A stretch of DNA of 64,000 nt. Source: Bacillota bacterium. Its GTDB lineage: Bacteria; Bacillota; Clostridia; Lachnospirales; Anaerotignaceae. The position numbers and the translations under genes are program-made. This document shows positions 26,147-34,461 of the stretch, in pieces. Location: the NCBI GenBank assembly GCA_019422105.1, contig JAHZDZ010000001.1, forward strand, positions 269,751-333,750. Direction: 5' to 3'. The first letter of the stretch is position 1; each line of letters begins with the position of its first letter. The notes beneath the pieces were generated by a model, which saw nothing but the letters and a program-made list of their open reading frames with translations, did not search any database and was not told the origin of the DNA.

Positions 26147-26796
26147 TCTCCCACTTCCTCAAGCAGATCATCAATCACGCCCACTATTTTTTCTTTCTTC
26201 TGAAGTCCTAAATAATCCGCCAGCACGTTTCCTTCCTTATCAACAAAAAAGGTTTCCGGCACACCGCTTACCTCCTGAAGCTTAGCCAGTATCAAATCCT
26301 TGCTTGGCATCAGCTGCAAATAGGTAACTCCCGTCTTATCCATAATTTCACGCGCTAAATCCAGCTGTGACTGGGAAACTGTGCCGGCCGGATTGTAGAC
26401 ATCCATCAATATTCCGACAACTTGAAGCTCGGAGGAATCGTACTCCTGAGATATTTCCTGAAAATCAGGCATCTCCTCCAGACAGTAGCCGCAGTTTGTA
26501 GCCCAGATATTAACCATTGTCAAATCAGCGGACTGGAATATTTCCTGTGTTATCTCGTTTCCGTCTATATCAAGGGTCTTAAAAGCGGACAGACTTGGCT
26601 CCACACCCGAATCATCATCCGAAACACTCTCCATCAGCTTCATACTGTTGACAGCCATGTCCTTGTCCTCCGCACTGTCTAAATCCGATTCCTCCTGTTT
26701 TTGTTCTGTTTCCTTCGGTTCCTCTTTTTTTGATGCGCAGGATGTAAAAACGAAGACAGACATCAGTACCAGCACAAAAATCAAGCGTTTTTTCAT
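26143..26796 (-). CDS. TlpA-like thioredoxin-fold lipoprotein
   Basis: A 217-residue extracytoplasmic thiol protein. The signal peptide ends in a lipobox VFTSC, so Cys20 would be lipidated. An acidic linker (about 21-65) leads to an AhpC/TSA-Redoxin type thioredoxin fold whose active site is NCGYC (C102 and C105); VPETFFVDKEG holds the cis-proline. It probably reduces or forms disulfides outside the membrane. It leads the operon TlpA-CXXC microprotein-membrane ferredoxin-(trxA) and lies just downstream of an Rrf2 regulator. Confidence 0.88.
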   Translation of the reverse strand: MKKRLIFVLVLMSVFVFTSCASKKEEPKETEQKQEESDLDSAEDKDMAVNSMKLMESVSDDDSGVEPSLSAFKTLDIDGNEITQEIFQSADLTMVNIWATNCGYCLEEMPDFQEISQEYDSSELQVVGILMDVYNPAGTVSQSQLDLAREIMDKTGVTYLQLMPSKDLILAKLQEVSGVPETFFVDKEGNVLADYLGLQKKEKIVGVIDDLLEEVGE

Positions 26797-26835
26797 ATCA
26801 AACCTCCTTATCTATTCTCTCTGAAATATTGAAAA

Positions 26836-27258
26836 TTATTTCAGAACCTCTCGGAATATTTTCTTTGAAACGTCCTCAATGGTAATCTCTGCAAGCTTCT
26901 TTTTACAAAGACAGTCCAAGTCTTCATATATTGCGTCCATTACGGCTCCCATGCCGGAAGAGACAAGACATTCCTTATCTACATCGCCGCTTTTCCATCC
27001 TGCACACACAATCTTCATATTGACGGCCCTGCAAACGTCCTCAAGTGTTACCTCAGATGCATTTCTATGAAAAAAATAACCGCCGTCAATCCCTTCCTTT
27101 GTCATTACAATATCCGCTTTTTTCAGCATTGCCATAATCTTCCTTATTCTGGCCGGATTCGTACACACATTGTCTGAAAGAACCTCGCTGGACACCGTAG
27201 TTTTTTTGTGATCCAAAAATACCAGGGCATGAACAGCGATCGAAAATTCACTGGTCAC
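26836..27258 (-). CDS. Rrf2-family transcriptional regulator
   Basis: A 140-residue winged-helix regulator of the Rrf2 family. The N-terminus (VTSEFSIAVHALVFLDHK) and NPARIRKIMAMLKKADIV match the DNA-binding domain. Three cysteines lie in the second half (VCAGW, KECL, DCLC), so it could bind an iron-sulfur cluster or sense thiols. The GTG at 27258 is preferred to the upstream ATG because GAGGAGGGAG lies before it. The upstream promoter overlaps an inverted repeat ACTGTAA/TTACAGT, which suggests autoregulation and control of the redox operon that follows 40 bases later. Confidence 0.88.
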   Translation of the reverse strand: MTSEFSIAVHALVFLDHKKTTVSSEVLSDNVCTNPARIRKIMAMLKKADIVMTKEGIDGGYFFHRNASEVTLEDVCRAVNMKIVCAGWKSGDVDKECLVSSGMGAVMDAIYEDLDCLCKKKLAEITIEDVSKKIFREVLK

Positions 27259-27280
27259 TTTGCTCCCTCCTCTACCATTT

Positions 27281-27321
27281 ACTGTAATTGTAATTTTAAA
27301 TGTTACAGTTGAATTTGTCAA
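27281..27321 (-). promoter_or_regulatory. Rrf2 promoter and candidate operator
   Basis: TTGACA (27316-27321) and TAAAAT (27293-27298) with a 17-base spacer on the minus strand. An inverted repeat ACTGTAA (27281-27287)/TTACAGT (27303-27309) spans the -10 element, as expected for a repressor site. Confidence 0.7.
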
Positions 27322-27394
27322 GTACTTTTCTGAAAATATTTTATAATCTTTTCAATCACTCGTTTCTTAGTCGTTTTGTCTTTCACTTTATAAA

Positions 27395-27432
27395 AAAGCA
27401 GGGGGATAAGCTGCCCGCTCTCCCCCTGCTTT
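27395..27432 (-). terminator. Intrinsic terminator after the pirin gene
   Basis: AAAGCAGGGGGA pairs with TCCCCCTGCTTT; a T run follows on the minus strand. The hairpin begins within the last base of the pirin stop codon. Confidence 0.85.
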
Positions 27433-28147
27433 ATTCTCCAGTACTTTTTTTCATATCAAACAAAATAATATGGGATACGGTATCTGCTTCAATCAAAAGG
27501 TTCTCACCAAAAGCCTCCAAAGCATCTCCAAAAGCGAGTCTTTCTTTTCCGTTGACGGAGGAGGTTCCCTCTATCTGTATCATATAAACCTGCCTGTCTG
27601 ACGCCACAGGGTATATAATTTCTGCATGAGCATCCAGCTGTGTCACATATATATCCATATCCTGATGAATTTTTATGGGCGCCGTTCCCTCTTCACCGGA
27701 AACAATGGGAAGCCACACATTTATCCGATCCTGCCACAGGAAACGGTAATCTCCGTATTGCGGCTCACAGCCCCTTTTATCCGGCAGTATCCAAATCTGC
27801 AAAAGTCTGAGCGGCTCACGGCCCAAATTATATTCACTGTGAATAACGCCTGTGCCGGCGCTCATATACTGCACCTCGCCGCGTCTAAGCGTATTCCTGT
27901 TGCCCATACTGTCCTCATGGGTCAACTCGCCGTTTACAACATAGGTCACAATTTCCATGTCTTCGTGAGGATGCATGTCAAACCCTGTTCCAGGCTTTAT
28001 CAAATCGTCATTCACAACTCTGAGCATACCAAAATTCATATTTTTCAAATTAAAATATTCCGCAAATGAAAAATGATAATGACTGTCCAGCCACACAAGG
28101 CTGCTTTTTCCCATTTTGGCCCGTTCTTTTTTTGTCAGCAATACCAA
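27431..28147 (-). CDS. Pirin-family bicupin protein
   Basis: A 238-residue pirin/YhhW-like bicupin. The metal-binding residues are in GFDMHPHEDMEIVTYV and the later GTGVIHSEYN stretch. Relatives include quercetin 2,3-dioxygenases and redox-responsive regulators, but the natural substrate is usually unknown. The start at 28147 gives MVLLTKKERAKMG; a start at the second ATG (MGKSSLVWLDSHYHF) is possible and closer to the family's normal N-terminus. It is monocistronic with a strong terminator. Confidence 0.85.
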   Translation of the reverse strand: MVLLTKKERAKMGKSSLVWLDSHYHFSFAEYFNLKNMNFGMLRVVNDDLIKPGTGFDMHPHEDMEIVTYVVNGELTHEDSMGNRNTLRRGEVQYMSAGTGVIHSEYNLGREPLRLLQIWILPDKRGCEPQYGDYRFLWQDRINVWLPIVSGEEGTAPIKIHQDMDIYVTQLDAHAEIIYPVASDRQVYMIQIEGTSSVNGKERLAFGDALEAFGENLLIEADTVSHIILFDMKKSTGE

Positions 28148-28270
28148 TCCCTCCTGTCTGACTGAATGAGGTTAGTATTTGCGTAATCAAAGGCTTTATT
28201 CTGTTCAGCATAAATTTTTACTGTTGTCATTTTATGTGTATAGATTTTGAAATGGTTATTATAAATTATG

Positions 28271-28310
28271 TACTTTTCTTGAAAGAAAAGTACCAAAAGA
28301 ACGCGGGCGG
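28271..28310. repeat. Dispersed GTACTTTTC palindrome
   Basis: TACTTTTCTTGAAAGAAAAGTA (hairpin) followed by CCAAAAGAACGC. The same sequence appears near 20519-20552 (opposite strand) and 61157-61190. It directly abuts the broken end of the methyltransferase pseudogene. Confidence 0.65.
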
Positions 28311-28324
28311 TCTGCATATTTCCG

Positions 28325-28638
28325 CCGCAGGAGGAAAGCTGTGCATCGGCAGGCCGGTACTCTCTGCCGGCGCTTTCACCGCCTGGAAAAAAGGAATTTC
28401 TCCCAGATTTGCCGACGCTTCCCGCAGCATATCTTCATTTGGTTCCACCGCCGTGACAGAAAGCCCTCTTTTTAAAAGCTGTTCCGTCAATATTCCCGTT
28501 CCCGCACCTATGTCGGCCACGGTATCCCCTTCCTTTAAATCACACCGCTGAAACAGCATATCCAAAAATTTTCCGGTTAGGAAGGTCTGTATTTCTTATA
28601 TTTTTCCCCCATACCGTCAAAGAGCACGTCATTTCCAT
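28325..28638 (-). pseudogene. Class I SAM-dependent methyltransferase, truncated
   Basis: The N-terminal part of a methyltransferase is recoverable in three frames: DVLFDGMGEKYKKYRPS, then KFLDMLFQRCDLKEGDTVADIGAGTG (SAM-binding glycine motif), then AVEPNEDMLREA. Two one-base deletions (after the ATG at 28638 and after KKYRPS) break the frame. The sequence stops near AESTGLP, where a dispersed palindromic repeat begins. About two thirds of the normal protein is missing. The start follows the pentapeptide gene's stop by 11 bases, so the two once formed an operon. Confidence 0.78.
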
Positions 28639-28649
28639 TGAAATGCCCC

Positions 28650-29285
28650 CTATCGAATAATAACTCCAAACAGCTTAGCCAAATCCACAGCCTGAAACGC
28701 TGTTACAACAGCGCCATCAAGTTCATTTACCGAAACAATAATGCCTTCAATTTCACTCTGTGTAAAATCAATTCCCTTTAAAGGCGTTTTAAAAAAGTTT
28801 GACTCCATAAGCTGAACCTGTCTGAAGCTGATTCGCAACAGCTTGCATTGGCTGAAGGCTGCTCCCTGAAGGGTTGTATTTTCCGCCTCAAAGTCCTTTA
28901 TAACAGAAGCAGTAAAATTTACATAGCGAAAGTTGCTGTCCTTAACAGCTAAGTTTTGTACAGAACAGTTCGTGAAATTGGCCCCCATACCCTTACTTTC
29001 CGAAAAAATGCAGCGGTTGAAAAAGCTGTCCGCAAAATTGCAGTTTGAAAAATCACAGCCCTCAAAACGGCAGTCCGAAAAAGAGGATTTCAGAAAACGG
29101 CAGTCCAAAAAGCGGCAGCCCTGAAAAACCGTCTGTTTCCAAACGGTGTCAGAAAGATTCTCCTCAGAGGCTAAAATTCCTTTTATAAGCTTTCTCTCAA
29201 TGTCCTCTTCCCTGCCGCGGCTGTCCCTTATCTCCTCCATATCGGCTGCCCTTAACATCTTTTCCTGTATATTCGGCTTCTGCAT
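28650..29285 (-). CDS. Pentapeptide-repeat protein
   Basis: A 211-residue protein made largely of A(D/N)LxX-type pentapeptide repeats between about residues 50 and 185 (CRFLDCRFLKSSFSDCRFEG is a typical run), which fold as a right-handed quadrilateral beta helix. The N-terminal 45 residues are charged and helical. Some such proteins mimic DNA and protect gyrase from quinolones; others have unknown roles. Nothing here specifies the target. AAAGGGG precedes the ATG. The downstream methyltransferase partner is degraded. Confidence 0.82.
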   Translation of the reverse strand: MQKPNIQEKMLRAADMEEIRDSRGREEDIERKLIKGILASEENLSDTVWKQTVFQGCRFLDCRFLKSSFSDCRFEGCDFSNCNFADSFFNRCIFSESKGMGANFTNCSVQNLAVKDSNFRYVNFTASVIKDFEAENTTLQGAAFSQCKLLRISFRQVQLMESNFFKTPLKGIDFTQSEIEGIIVSVNELDGAVVTAFQAVDLAKLFGVIIR

Positions 29286-30004
29286 GGCCTATCCCCTTTC
29301 GCCCTTACCTATTATGTGTCTATTTTTCATTATAACATAAATACAGCGGAGTAACTCGGAAAACCTTGTTTTCCTCGTTCACGTTACTGCTCAAATTTTC
29401 CAAATAACCCACCATTCCTTATTTCTCAGTTTTTCTCCGCTTTTTCGCGGATATTATATCATAAATTTACGCGGAGAACCTCGTAAAACTTACGTTTACT
29501 TGTCGCGCTGTTCCTTGAATCCCTCAAAGAAGCATTTCCCGTCTGCAAACCGGTCAGACTGTTTCTTTTCCGGATTCTCTCCGCTTTTTCGCACACCCTT
29601 TACAGGCTTGCCTGTAAAGGGTGCACATGAGAAGCTCTTTGCGCAGCAAATGTACCGAAAAGCCACAGGTTTTGAGGTTTCTCCGCGTAATTGCCATCAT
29701 TATTCTATAAAGTGCTGAACGGGCACAATGGATAGGCTTATCTGCAAGCAATCCTAATTCTTTTATGCACTTATTACGGATACCATAACCAAAATTGCAG
29801 AGAGGACTTCCATATACGAAAACATCCCATTCACTTGTCTGAGTTCTTTTCCATCAAATCACATCACTTTAATGCTGTTAATCATCTGCGCTCCTTTCTT
29901 CATTATTGCCTCTGCAAATGAAGTGCTTAACCGCCGATTTTTTGAAGCTGATGTAAAAATATACAAAAGAGCAAGGTTCTGTCAAAGGGGTTGCGTACCT
30001 CTCT
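29286..30004. repeat. Repeat-rich intergenic region
   Basis: A 720-bp stretch without a supported gene. It holds CTCCGCTTTTTCG repeats (29436-29456, 29576-29592), and CAGACTGTTTC..CTCCGCTT (29555-29586), which matches repeats at 63715 and 63854. It also has a perfect 13-bp hairpin CACCCTTTACAGG/CCTGTAAAGGGTG (29594-29623). On the minus strand around 29700-29830 an open piece reads EWDVFVYGSPLCNFGYGIRN, possibly a gene remnant; I do not recognise it. Confidence 0.55.
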
Positions 30005-31942
30005 TTATTTGCATTCCCACCCCTCATCCAGCTCAATCACAAGGCCATCGCCATGCCCTTTTTCCATCTGGTGTCTTGCTTTTCTGTTTGCCACTGTATC
30101 AAAGAGAATTGAAAAGTCATAATCCGGCGGATACAGCTCACTTGCCGGTGTTTTCAGCTTAACCCTTTTATAGCTGAAATAGCCCTTTACACCCTTTATC
30201 TGTACACCGACCATTCCCCTTGCATCTGCATTGCGGTATACCAAGCCCAGCTCCCTTTGTGGATATACAACCACGCTGTCTCCAATATCAAAGGATACCT
30301 TCCTCTCTATACGCACAGTCTGCTTTTTCTTTTTCACGATTGCCGGAGTACCCTTAGCCGGTATTTTTTCCGCCATGTCCTCCTCACCAGAGAAAAACAC
30401 TTCCCTGTCTATATTCTGCAATGTCTGCGTTCTTCTGTCCTTATAGGCCTCCTCATAGGCCCTCTGAAGCATACGCGTTGGAAGACCCAGCTTCTTCGCA
30501 ATATATAACGCACAGCTTTCTCCCGCTTCCCCTATTTCAAGGCGATACAGGGGCATCAGGCTTTCTTTGTCAAAGGACATTCGCGCATTTTCAAGGCCTT
30601 CCGCTTCCGACGCGTACTCCTTTACCTCAGGGTAATGAGTTGTGGCAACAAAGAGACATCCCTTTTGCCGCAGCTCCTCCAATATGGCAATGGCAATTCC
30701 CATTCCCTCTGCCGGATCAGTTCCCGAACCCAGCTCATCCAGCAGCACCAGAGAGCGATTATCTGCCCTTTCCAGCAACGCTATAATATTCGTGATATGC
30801 GCGGAAAAGGTTGATAAATTTTCCGTAATGCTCTGTCCATCTCCAATATCACACAAAACCGTACTGTTCATGGAAAATTTTGCCCGTGCGGCTGGAACAT
30901 GAAGACCGCTTTGCGCCATGATGGAAAACAGCCCTACAGTTTTAAGCGCCACGGTTTTTCCGCCGGTATTGGGACCGGTAATCACAATTCCCCGTTTATC
31001 GCCGCCCAAAGCGAAGCTCAGCGGAACGCAGTTTTCTCTTTTGATAAGGGGATGCCTGCCCTCCACAATCTCAATATTTCTTTCCATACCAATTTCAGGC
31101 TCTGCTGCCCTCATATCCATACTCAGCTTCGCCTTCGCAAAGATAATATCCAAAGTGACTGCCGCTTCCATATCCACTCTGATTTCCATAATGCTGTCCA
31201 GTATTTTTCCTGCCAGAGTATATAATATTTTTCTCACCTCATTGTCCTCCTCAATGAGAAGGAGGGACAGTTCCTCCTGAATTTTGGCAATCGCCGCAGG
31301 CTCTATAAAGTAGGTGTTTCCCGTAGCGCTGACATCTATAACACTTCCCGGAAGCTGGTTTTTTGCTTCTTTTTTCACCGGAAGTACAAAGCGGCCGTTT
31401 TTTCTGGAAATATAGTGATCGGAAAACAAATTTTTTCTCCCCTTCAGCATATCATTGAGCTTCCGTTTTGTTTCGTTCTCCTTCTCCTCTATTTTCCGCC
31501 TTATACCGCGCAGGGTGCCGGTCGCAGAATCAAGTACCCTTCCTGACTGTATGCAGGCGTCAATCTCCCCCTTTAATTCCTCCAAATCCCAAAGGGAATA
31601 GCCGTACCCCGAAATAGCCTCACCGCTTCCCGCCGCGTTTTTCAAATATTTCTTTAATCTCTTAATTGCCGCGATAAATATGGATACCTGCTCCAGCTGC
31701 TCCGCCGTCAAAAACCCTTCCTTCTCACACAGTATAAGCGTTTTTTCCATGTCCTTCATCACTGGCAGCGGCGGCGTACCAAAAGCCTCCATAACCGCTC
31801 TGGCCTGTGTTGTCTCCGCAAGCTTTTCTCTGCACCTGTCCTCCTCATAAAAAGGGGCCAGCTCCATCAACTGTCTTTTTCCCTGCTCTGTCACCGCATT
31901 AGCGCAAAGCATTTCCCTTATAGACTGAAATTCCAATATCAT
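30005..31942 (-). CDS. MutS2-like DNA-binding ATPase lacking the Smr domain
   Basis: A 645-residue MutS-family ATPase. The N-terminal lever/clamp region (about 1-285) resembles MutS2 rather than MutS1: there is no mismatch-binding FxE domain. The ATPase core follows with GPNTGGKT (Walker A), the ENLSTFSAH signature, LLDELGSGTDPAEG (Walker B) and ATTHYPEVK. Standard MutS2 is near 780 residues and ends in an Smr nuclease domain; here the tail ends without one. MutS2 relatives suppress recombination or rescue collided ribosomes; without Smr the role is unclear. The start at 31942 (MILEFQSIREML) is chosen because the longer frame begins with TTG inside a terminator hairpin. Confidence 0.85.
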   Translation of the reverse strand: MILEFQSIREMLCANAVTEQGKRQLMELAPFYEEDRCREKLAETTQARAVMEAFGTPPLPVMKDMEKTLILCEKEGFLTAEQLEQVSIFIAAIKRLKKYLKNAAGSGEAISGYGYSLWDLEELKGEIDACIQSGRVLDSATGTLRGIRRKIEEKENETKRKLNDMLKGRKNLFSDHYISRKNGRFVLPVKKEAKNQLPGSVIDVSATGNTYFIEPAAIAKIQEELSLLLIEEDNEVRKILYTLAGKILDSIMEIRVDMEAAVTLDIIFAKAKLSMDMRAAEPEIGMERNIEIVEGRHPLIKRENCVPLSFALGGDKRGIVITGPNTGGKTVALKTVGLFSIMAQSGLHVPAARAKFSMNSTVLCDIGDGQSITENLSTFSAHITNIIALLERADNRSLVLLDELGSGTDPAEGMGIAIAILEELRQKGCLFVATTHYPEVKEYASEAEGLENARMSFDKESLMPLYRLEIGEAGESCALYIAKKLGLPTRMLQRAYEEAYKDRRTQTLQNIDREVFFSGEEDMAEKIPAKGTPAIVKKKKQTVRIERKVSFDIGDSVVVYPQRELGLVYRNADARGMVGVQIKGVKGYFSYKRVKLKTPASELYPPDYDFSILFDTVANRKARHQMEKGHGDGLVIELDEGWECK

Positions 31943-31984
31943 TTCTGTATCTGCCAAAAGTATCCTATCCTTTCCCAAAACGTA

Positions 31985-32038
31985 AAAATCCGCAGGAAAA
32001 ACTTGTCCTGCCACCAAAGCAGACAGTTTTCCTGCGGA
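31985..32038 (-). terminator. Terminator between leader RNA and the MutS2-like gene
   Basis: TCCGCAGGAAAA pairs with TTTTCCTGCGGA around a 26-base loop, followed by TTTTTACGTTTT on the minus strand, 45 bases before the MutS2-like start. It may attenuate the gene or end a separate small RNA. Confidence 0.75.
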
Positions 32039-32377
32039 CAAAAAAACAACATAAATAAAAACGCGCAGTTAAAACGGCTTGCCTGAAGAAAACAAAAACT
32101 TTCCCCTGTTTGCCTCAGCCCATTACCGGCTATTTTGTCACGACGCGTCAAAGCACTAAAAAAAGGCTTATTGTTTTTGCCGTCTGTTTGGTGGAATTAC
32201 GGTTGTATCCGCAATTTAGGGTACACAAAAAAATATTGCTGCCGCAATAAAAATTATTGTATACCTCTTACGGCCTGACCAAAAGGCCAATCCGCATAAT
32301 AGCCTTGTCCGGCTATTCATAATTATTTCACCAAATCAAACACACTTAACAAAAACAACATCCTTTCTATTTTTATT
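32039..32377 (-). ncRNA. Candidate leader RNA or small transcript upstream of the MutS2-like gene
   Basis: A region of about 340 bases between a consensus promoter and a strong terminator. Visible structures on the minus strand include ATAGCC-GGACAA-GGCTAT and TGGCC-TTTT-GGTCA hairpins. A 34-codon frame (MNSRTRLLCGL..., ending at a TAA near 32218) with GGTGA upstream could encode a small membrane peptide. I match it to no known riboswitch. It could be a regulatory leader, a small RNA, or a microprotein mRNA. Confidence 0.5.
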
Positions 32378-32383
32378 GGCATT

Positions 32384-32412
32384 ATCATAACATGTTATTT
32401 TTATACTGTCAA
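32384..32412 (-). promoter_or_regulatory. Consensus promoter of the leader/MutS2-like transcript
   Basis: TTGACA (32407-32412) and TATGAT (32384-32389) with a 17-base spacer on the minus strand. It lies 430 bases upstream of the MutS2-like start. Confidence 0.8.
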
Positions 32413-32641
32413 ATAGAAATAAATGGTGTCCTCTTTCCACTGCGCAAAGCCGCCGCTATCTTCCGCCGCACGGCTTCTGCGTTTGCCCAAGCTGTACTGC
32501 TGTTTTTCCTGCCCTATGAAATCCAGCGCATAAAAAGTATCGCTGCATTCGATTTTATTTTGTATTTCATCCATAAATAGGTTATAATAGCTCATAAGCA
32601 GCGGTAAGCGGCAAAACATTGGTTTTTGGAGAGGATTTACA

Positions 32642-33865
32642 ATGGCTGACAGCTTGAAAAAATATAAAAGCATAGCGATTATGGGCGGCACCTTTGACCC
32701 TATTCATTATGGGCATCTGGTAACGGCAGAGGCAGTTAGGCATAAGTTTGGTATTGAGCGCGTACTCTTTGTGCCTACCGGCAGACCCGTACACAAGGAC
32801 ACCAGGACGGTAACCGCAAGTAAACACAGGTACCTTATGACCTTTCTGGCAACTGTCACCAATGAAAGATTTGATGTCTCACGCATTGAAATAGACCGTC
32901 CGGGCGAAACCTACACCATAGATACCCTGACTGAGCTGAAAAATATGTGCGGTGAGGACGTGAAGCTGTACTTTATCACAGGCGCCGACGCCGTCCACCA
33001 GATTTTTACATGGAAGGATCCCGAAAGGCTCCTGACGATGTGTGATTTTATTGCTGTTACAAGGCCGGGATACAAAAAAAACACCCTGTTTGAGGAAATC
33101 GGCGCAATCAATGAAAAATATGAGAGCAAAATACATTATATGGAGGTTCCCGCACTGGCTATCTCCTCCTCTGACATTCGCCACAGGGTAAAATACGGCA
33201 TGCCAATCAAATATCTCCTGCCCGACGCTGTGGAAGATTACATCAGAAAGTTTCATCTTTATCAGAACACCGTTGGAAATGAGGTAGAATTTATGCTGGA
33301 TATTGATACCATGAAGGAAAAGCTGCAGTCCTCCCTGTCTATAGAGCGCTATATTCATACGCTGGGCGTTACGGAGGAAGCAAAAAAACTGGCAAAGCAG
33401 TTTGGCCGTGAAAATATGGTGGAAAAGGCGGAGGTTGCAGCCCTTCTCCACGACTGTGCCAAGGATTACCCCAATGACTTGAAGCTGCGGCTTTGCAGGG
33501 AATATCACGTGCCTTTGGATGATATAATGAAAAAAAACACGGAACTGATTCATCCTTTTCTTGGCGCTGAGATAGCAAAAAGAGAATATCTGGTGGATGA
33601 TGAGGAAATATTGGATGCTATACGGTATCATACAACAGGCAAAAAACAAATGTCACTTCTTGACAAAATCATATTTATCGCAGACTATATTGAGCCCAAC
33701 AGGAAACCCTTTGAGGGAATAGACGAGGCCCGTAAAATTGCCTACACGGACCTGGATTTGGCCATGAAATTTATATTGGAGAGAACCATAGGTTATGTAA
33801 AGGAAAAAAACAGGCTTCTGCATCCCCTGTCGGAGGAAGCACTGGAATACTACAAAAACAAATAA
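32642..33865 (+). CDS. Fused NadD (nicotinate-nucleotide adenylyltransferase) and YqeK HD-domain hydrolase
   Basis: A 407-residue fusion. Residues about 10-205 are NadD, which makes deamido-NAD from nicotinate mononucleotide and ATP; the nucleotidyltransferase motif GGTFDPIHYGHL (15-26) and the late SSSDIRHRV are present. Residues about 215-407 are a YqeK-type HD phosphohydrolase (LLHDCAKDYP for the HD metal site, then RYHTTG and IADYIEPNR), which in characterised relatives splits diadenosine tetraphosphate symmetrically. The two are usually separate adjacent genes (nadD-yqeK); here they form one frame. The rsfS gene follows 13 bases later, as in the common Firmicutes order. Confidence 0.92.
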   Translation: MADSLKKYKSIAIMGGTFDPIHYGHLVTAEAVRHKFGIERVLFVPTGRPVHKDTRTVTASKHRYLMTFLATVTNERFDVSRIEIDRPGETYTIDTLTELKNMCGEDVKLYFITGADAVHQIFTWKDPERLLTMCDFIAVTRPGYKKNTLFEEIGAINEKYESKIHYMEVPALAISSSDIRHRVKYGMPIKYLLPDAVEDYIRKFHLYQNTVGNEVEFMLDIDTMKEKLQSSLSIERYIHTLGVTEEAKKLAKQFGRENMVEKAEVAALLHDCAKDYPNDLKLRLCREYHVPLDDIMKKNTELIHPFLGAEIAKREYLVDDEEILDAIRYHTTGKKQMSLLDKIIFIADYIEPNRKPFEGIDEARKIAYTDLDLAMKFILERTIGYVKEKNRLLHPLSEEALEYYKNK

Positions 33866-33878
33866 AGGAGGAATTTGA

Positions 33879-34220
33879 TTGAGTAAAGAAGCATTAGAGG
33901 CCGCAAAAATTGCGCAGGAAGCACTGGAGGATAAGAAAGCAGAGGATATTAAGGTTCTGGATTTAAAAGGGCTTTCCAATATCGCAGATTATTTTGTCAT
34001 AGCCAGCGGAAATAACGCAAACCAGCTCAGGGCTATGGCTGATCAGGTGGGAGAAAAGCTGTTTGAGGCCGGATATAAATTGAATCACTCCGAGGGCTAT
34101 TCCGGCGCCACATGGATTTTATTGGACTACGGCCCCCTTCTGGTTCATCTGTTTAACAAGGAGGAAAGAAACTTCTACAGCCTGGAAAGGGTCTGGGGCG
34201 ACGCAAAAGAAATAAAGTAA
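33879..34220 (+). CDS. rsfS: Ribosome silencing factor RsfS
   Basis: A 113-residue RsfS/Iojap protein that binds ribosomal protein L14 on the 50S subunit and blocks joining with 30S during nutrient limitation. The conserved core DLKGLSNIADYFVIASGNN and the C-terminal WILLDYGPLLVHLFNKEERNFYSLERVW are complete. It starts with TTG preceded by AAAGGAGG, 13 bases after the NadD-YqeK fusion, and ends before an intrinsic terminator, so the two genes form an operon. Confidence 0.93.
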   Translation: MSKEALEAAKIAQEALEDKKAEDIKVLDLKGLSNIADYFVIASGNNANQLRAMADQVGEKLFEAGYKLNHSEGYSGATWILLDYGPLLVHLFNKEERNFYSLERVWGDAKEIK

Positions 34221-34256
34221 AAAGGACAATGCCATAATCAAGTTGAGTACAAACAT

Positions 34257-34300
34257 AACCCCCGCAAATAAGCACAGCAGTGCTTTTTGCGGGGGTTCAA
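34257..34300 (+). terminator. Terminator after the nadD-rsfS operon
   Basis: AACCCCCGCAAA pairs with TTTGCGGGGGTT, a strong GC stem, 36 bases past the rsfS stop. Confidence 0.85.
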
Positions 34301-34461
34301 TTTTGTCAAAACTATTCTTTCGATGCCCTGTTGTTCTGAGACAGGAGACTTTCTAACATCCGTTAAATATCTTTTTTCATAGTTGTCAAAAGTTTACCGC
34401 AAACCGATGCCCGTCATCTATTCAACGATAGAATTTTAACCTTCCACTGCCCGTCACGCCC

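Noticed and set aside
29872..30162. 96-codon plus-strand frame opposite the end of the MutS2-like gene
   Set aside because: It overlaps the real gene's 3' end antisense, with proline/histidine-rich composition typical of shadow frames.
32879..33649. 256-codon minus-strand frame opposite nadD-yqeK
   Set aside because: It is fully antisense to a well-conserved gene, with a low-information composition and no start context.
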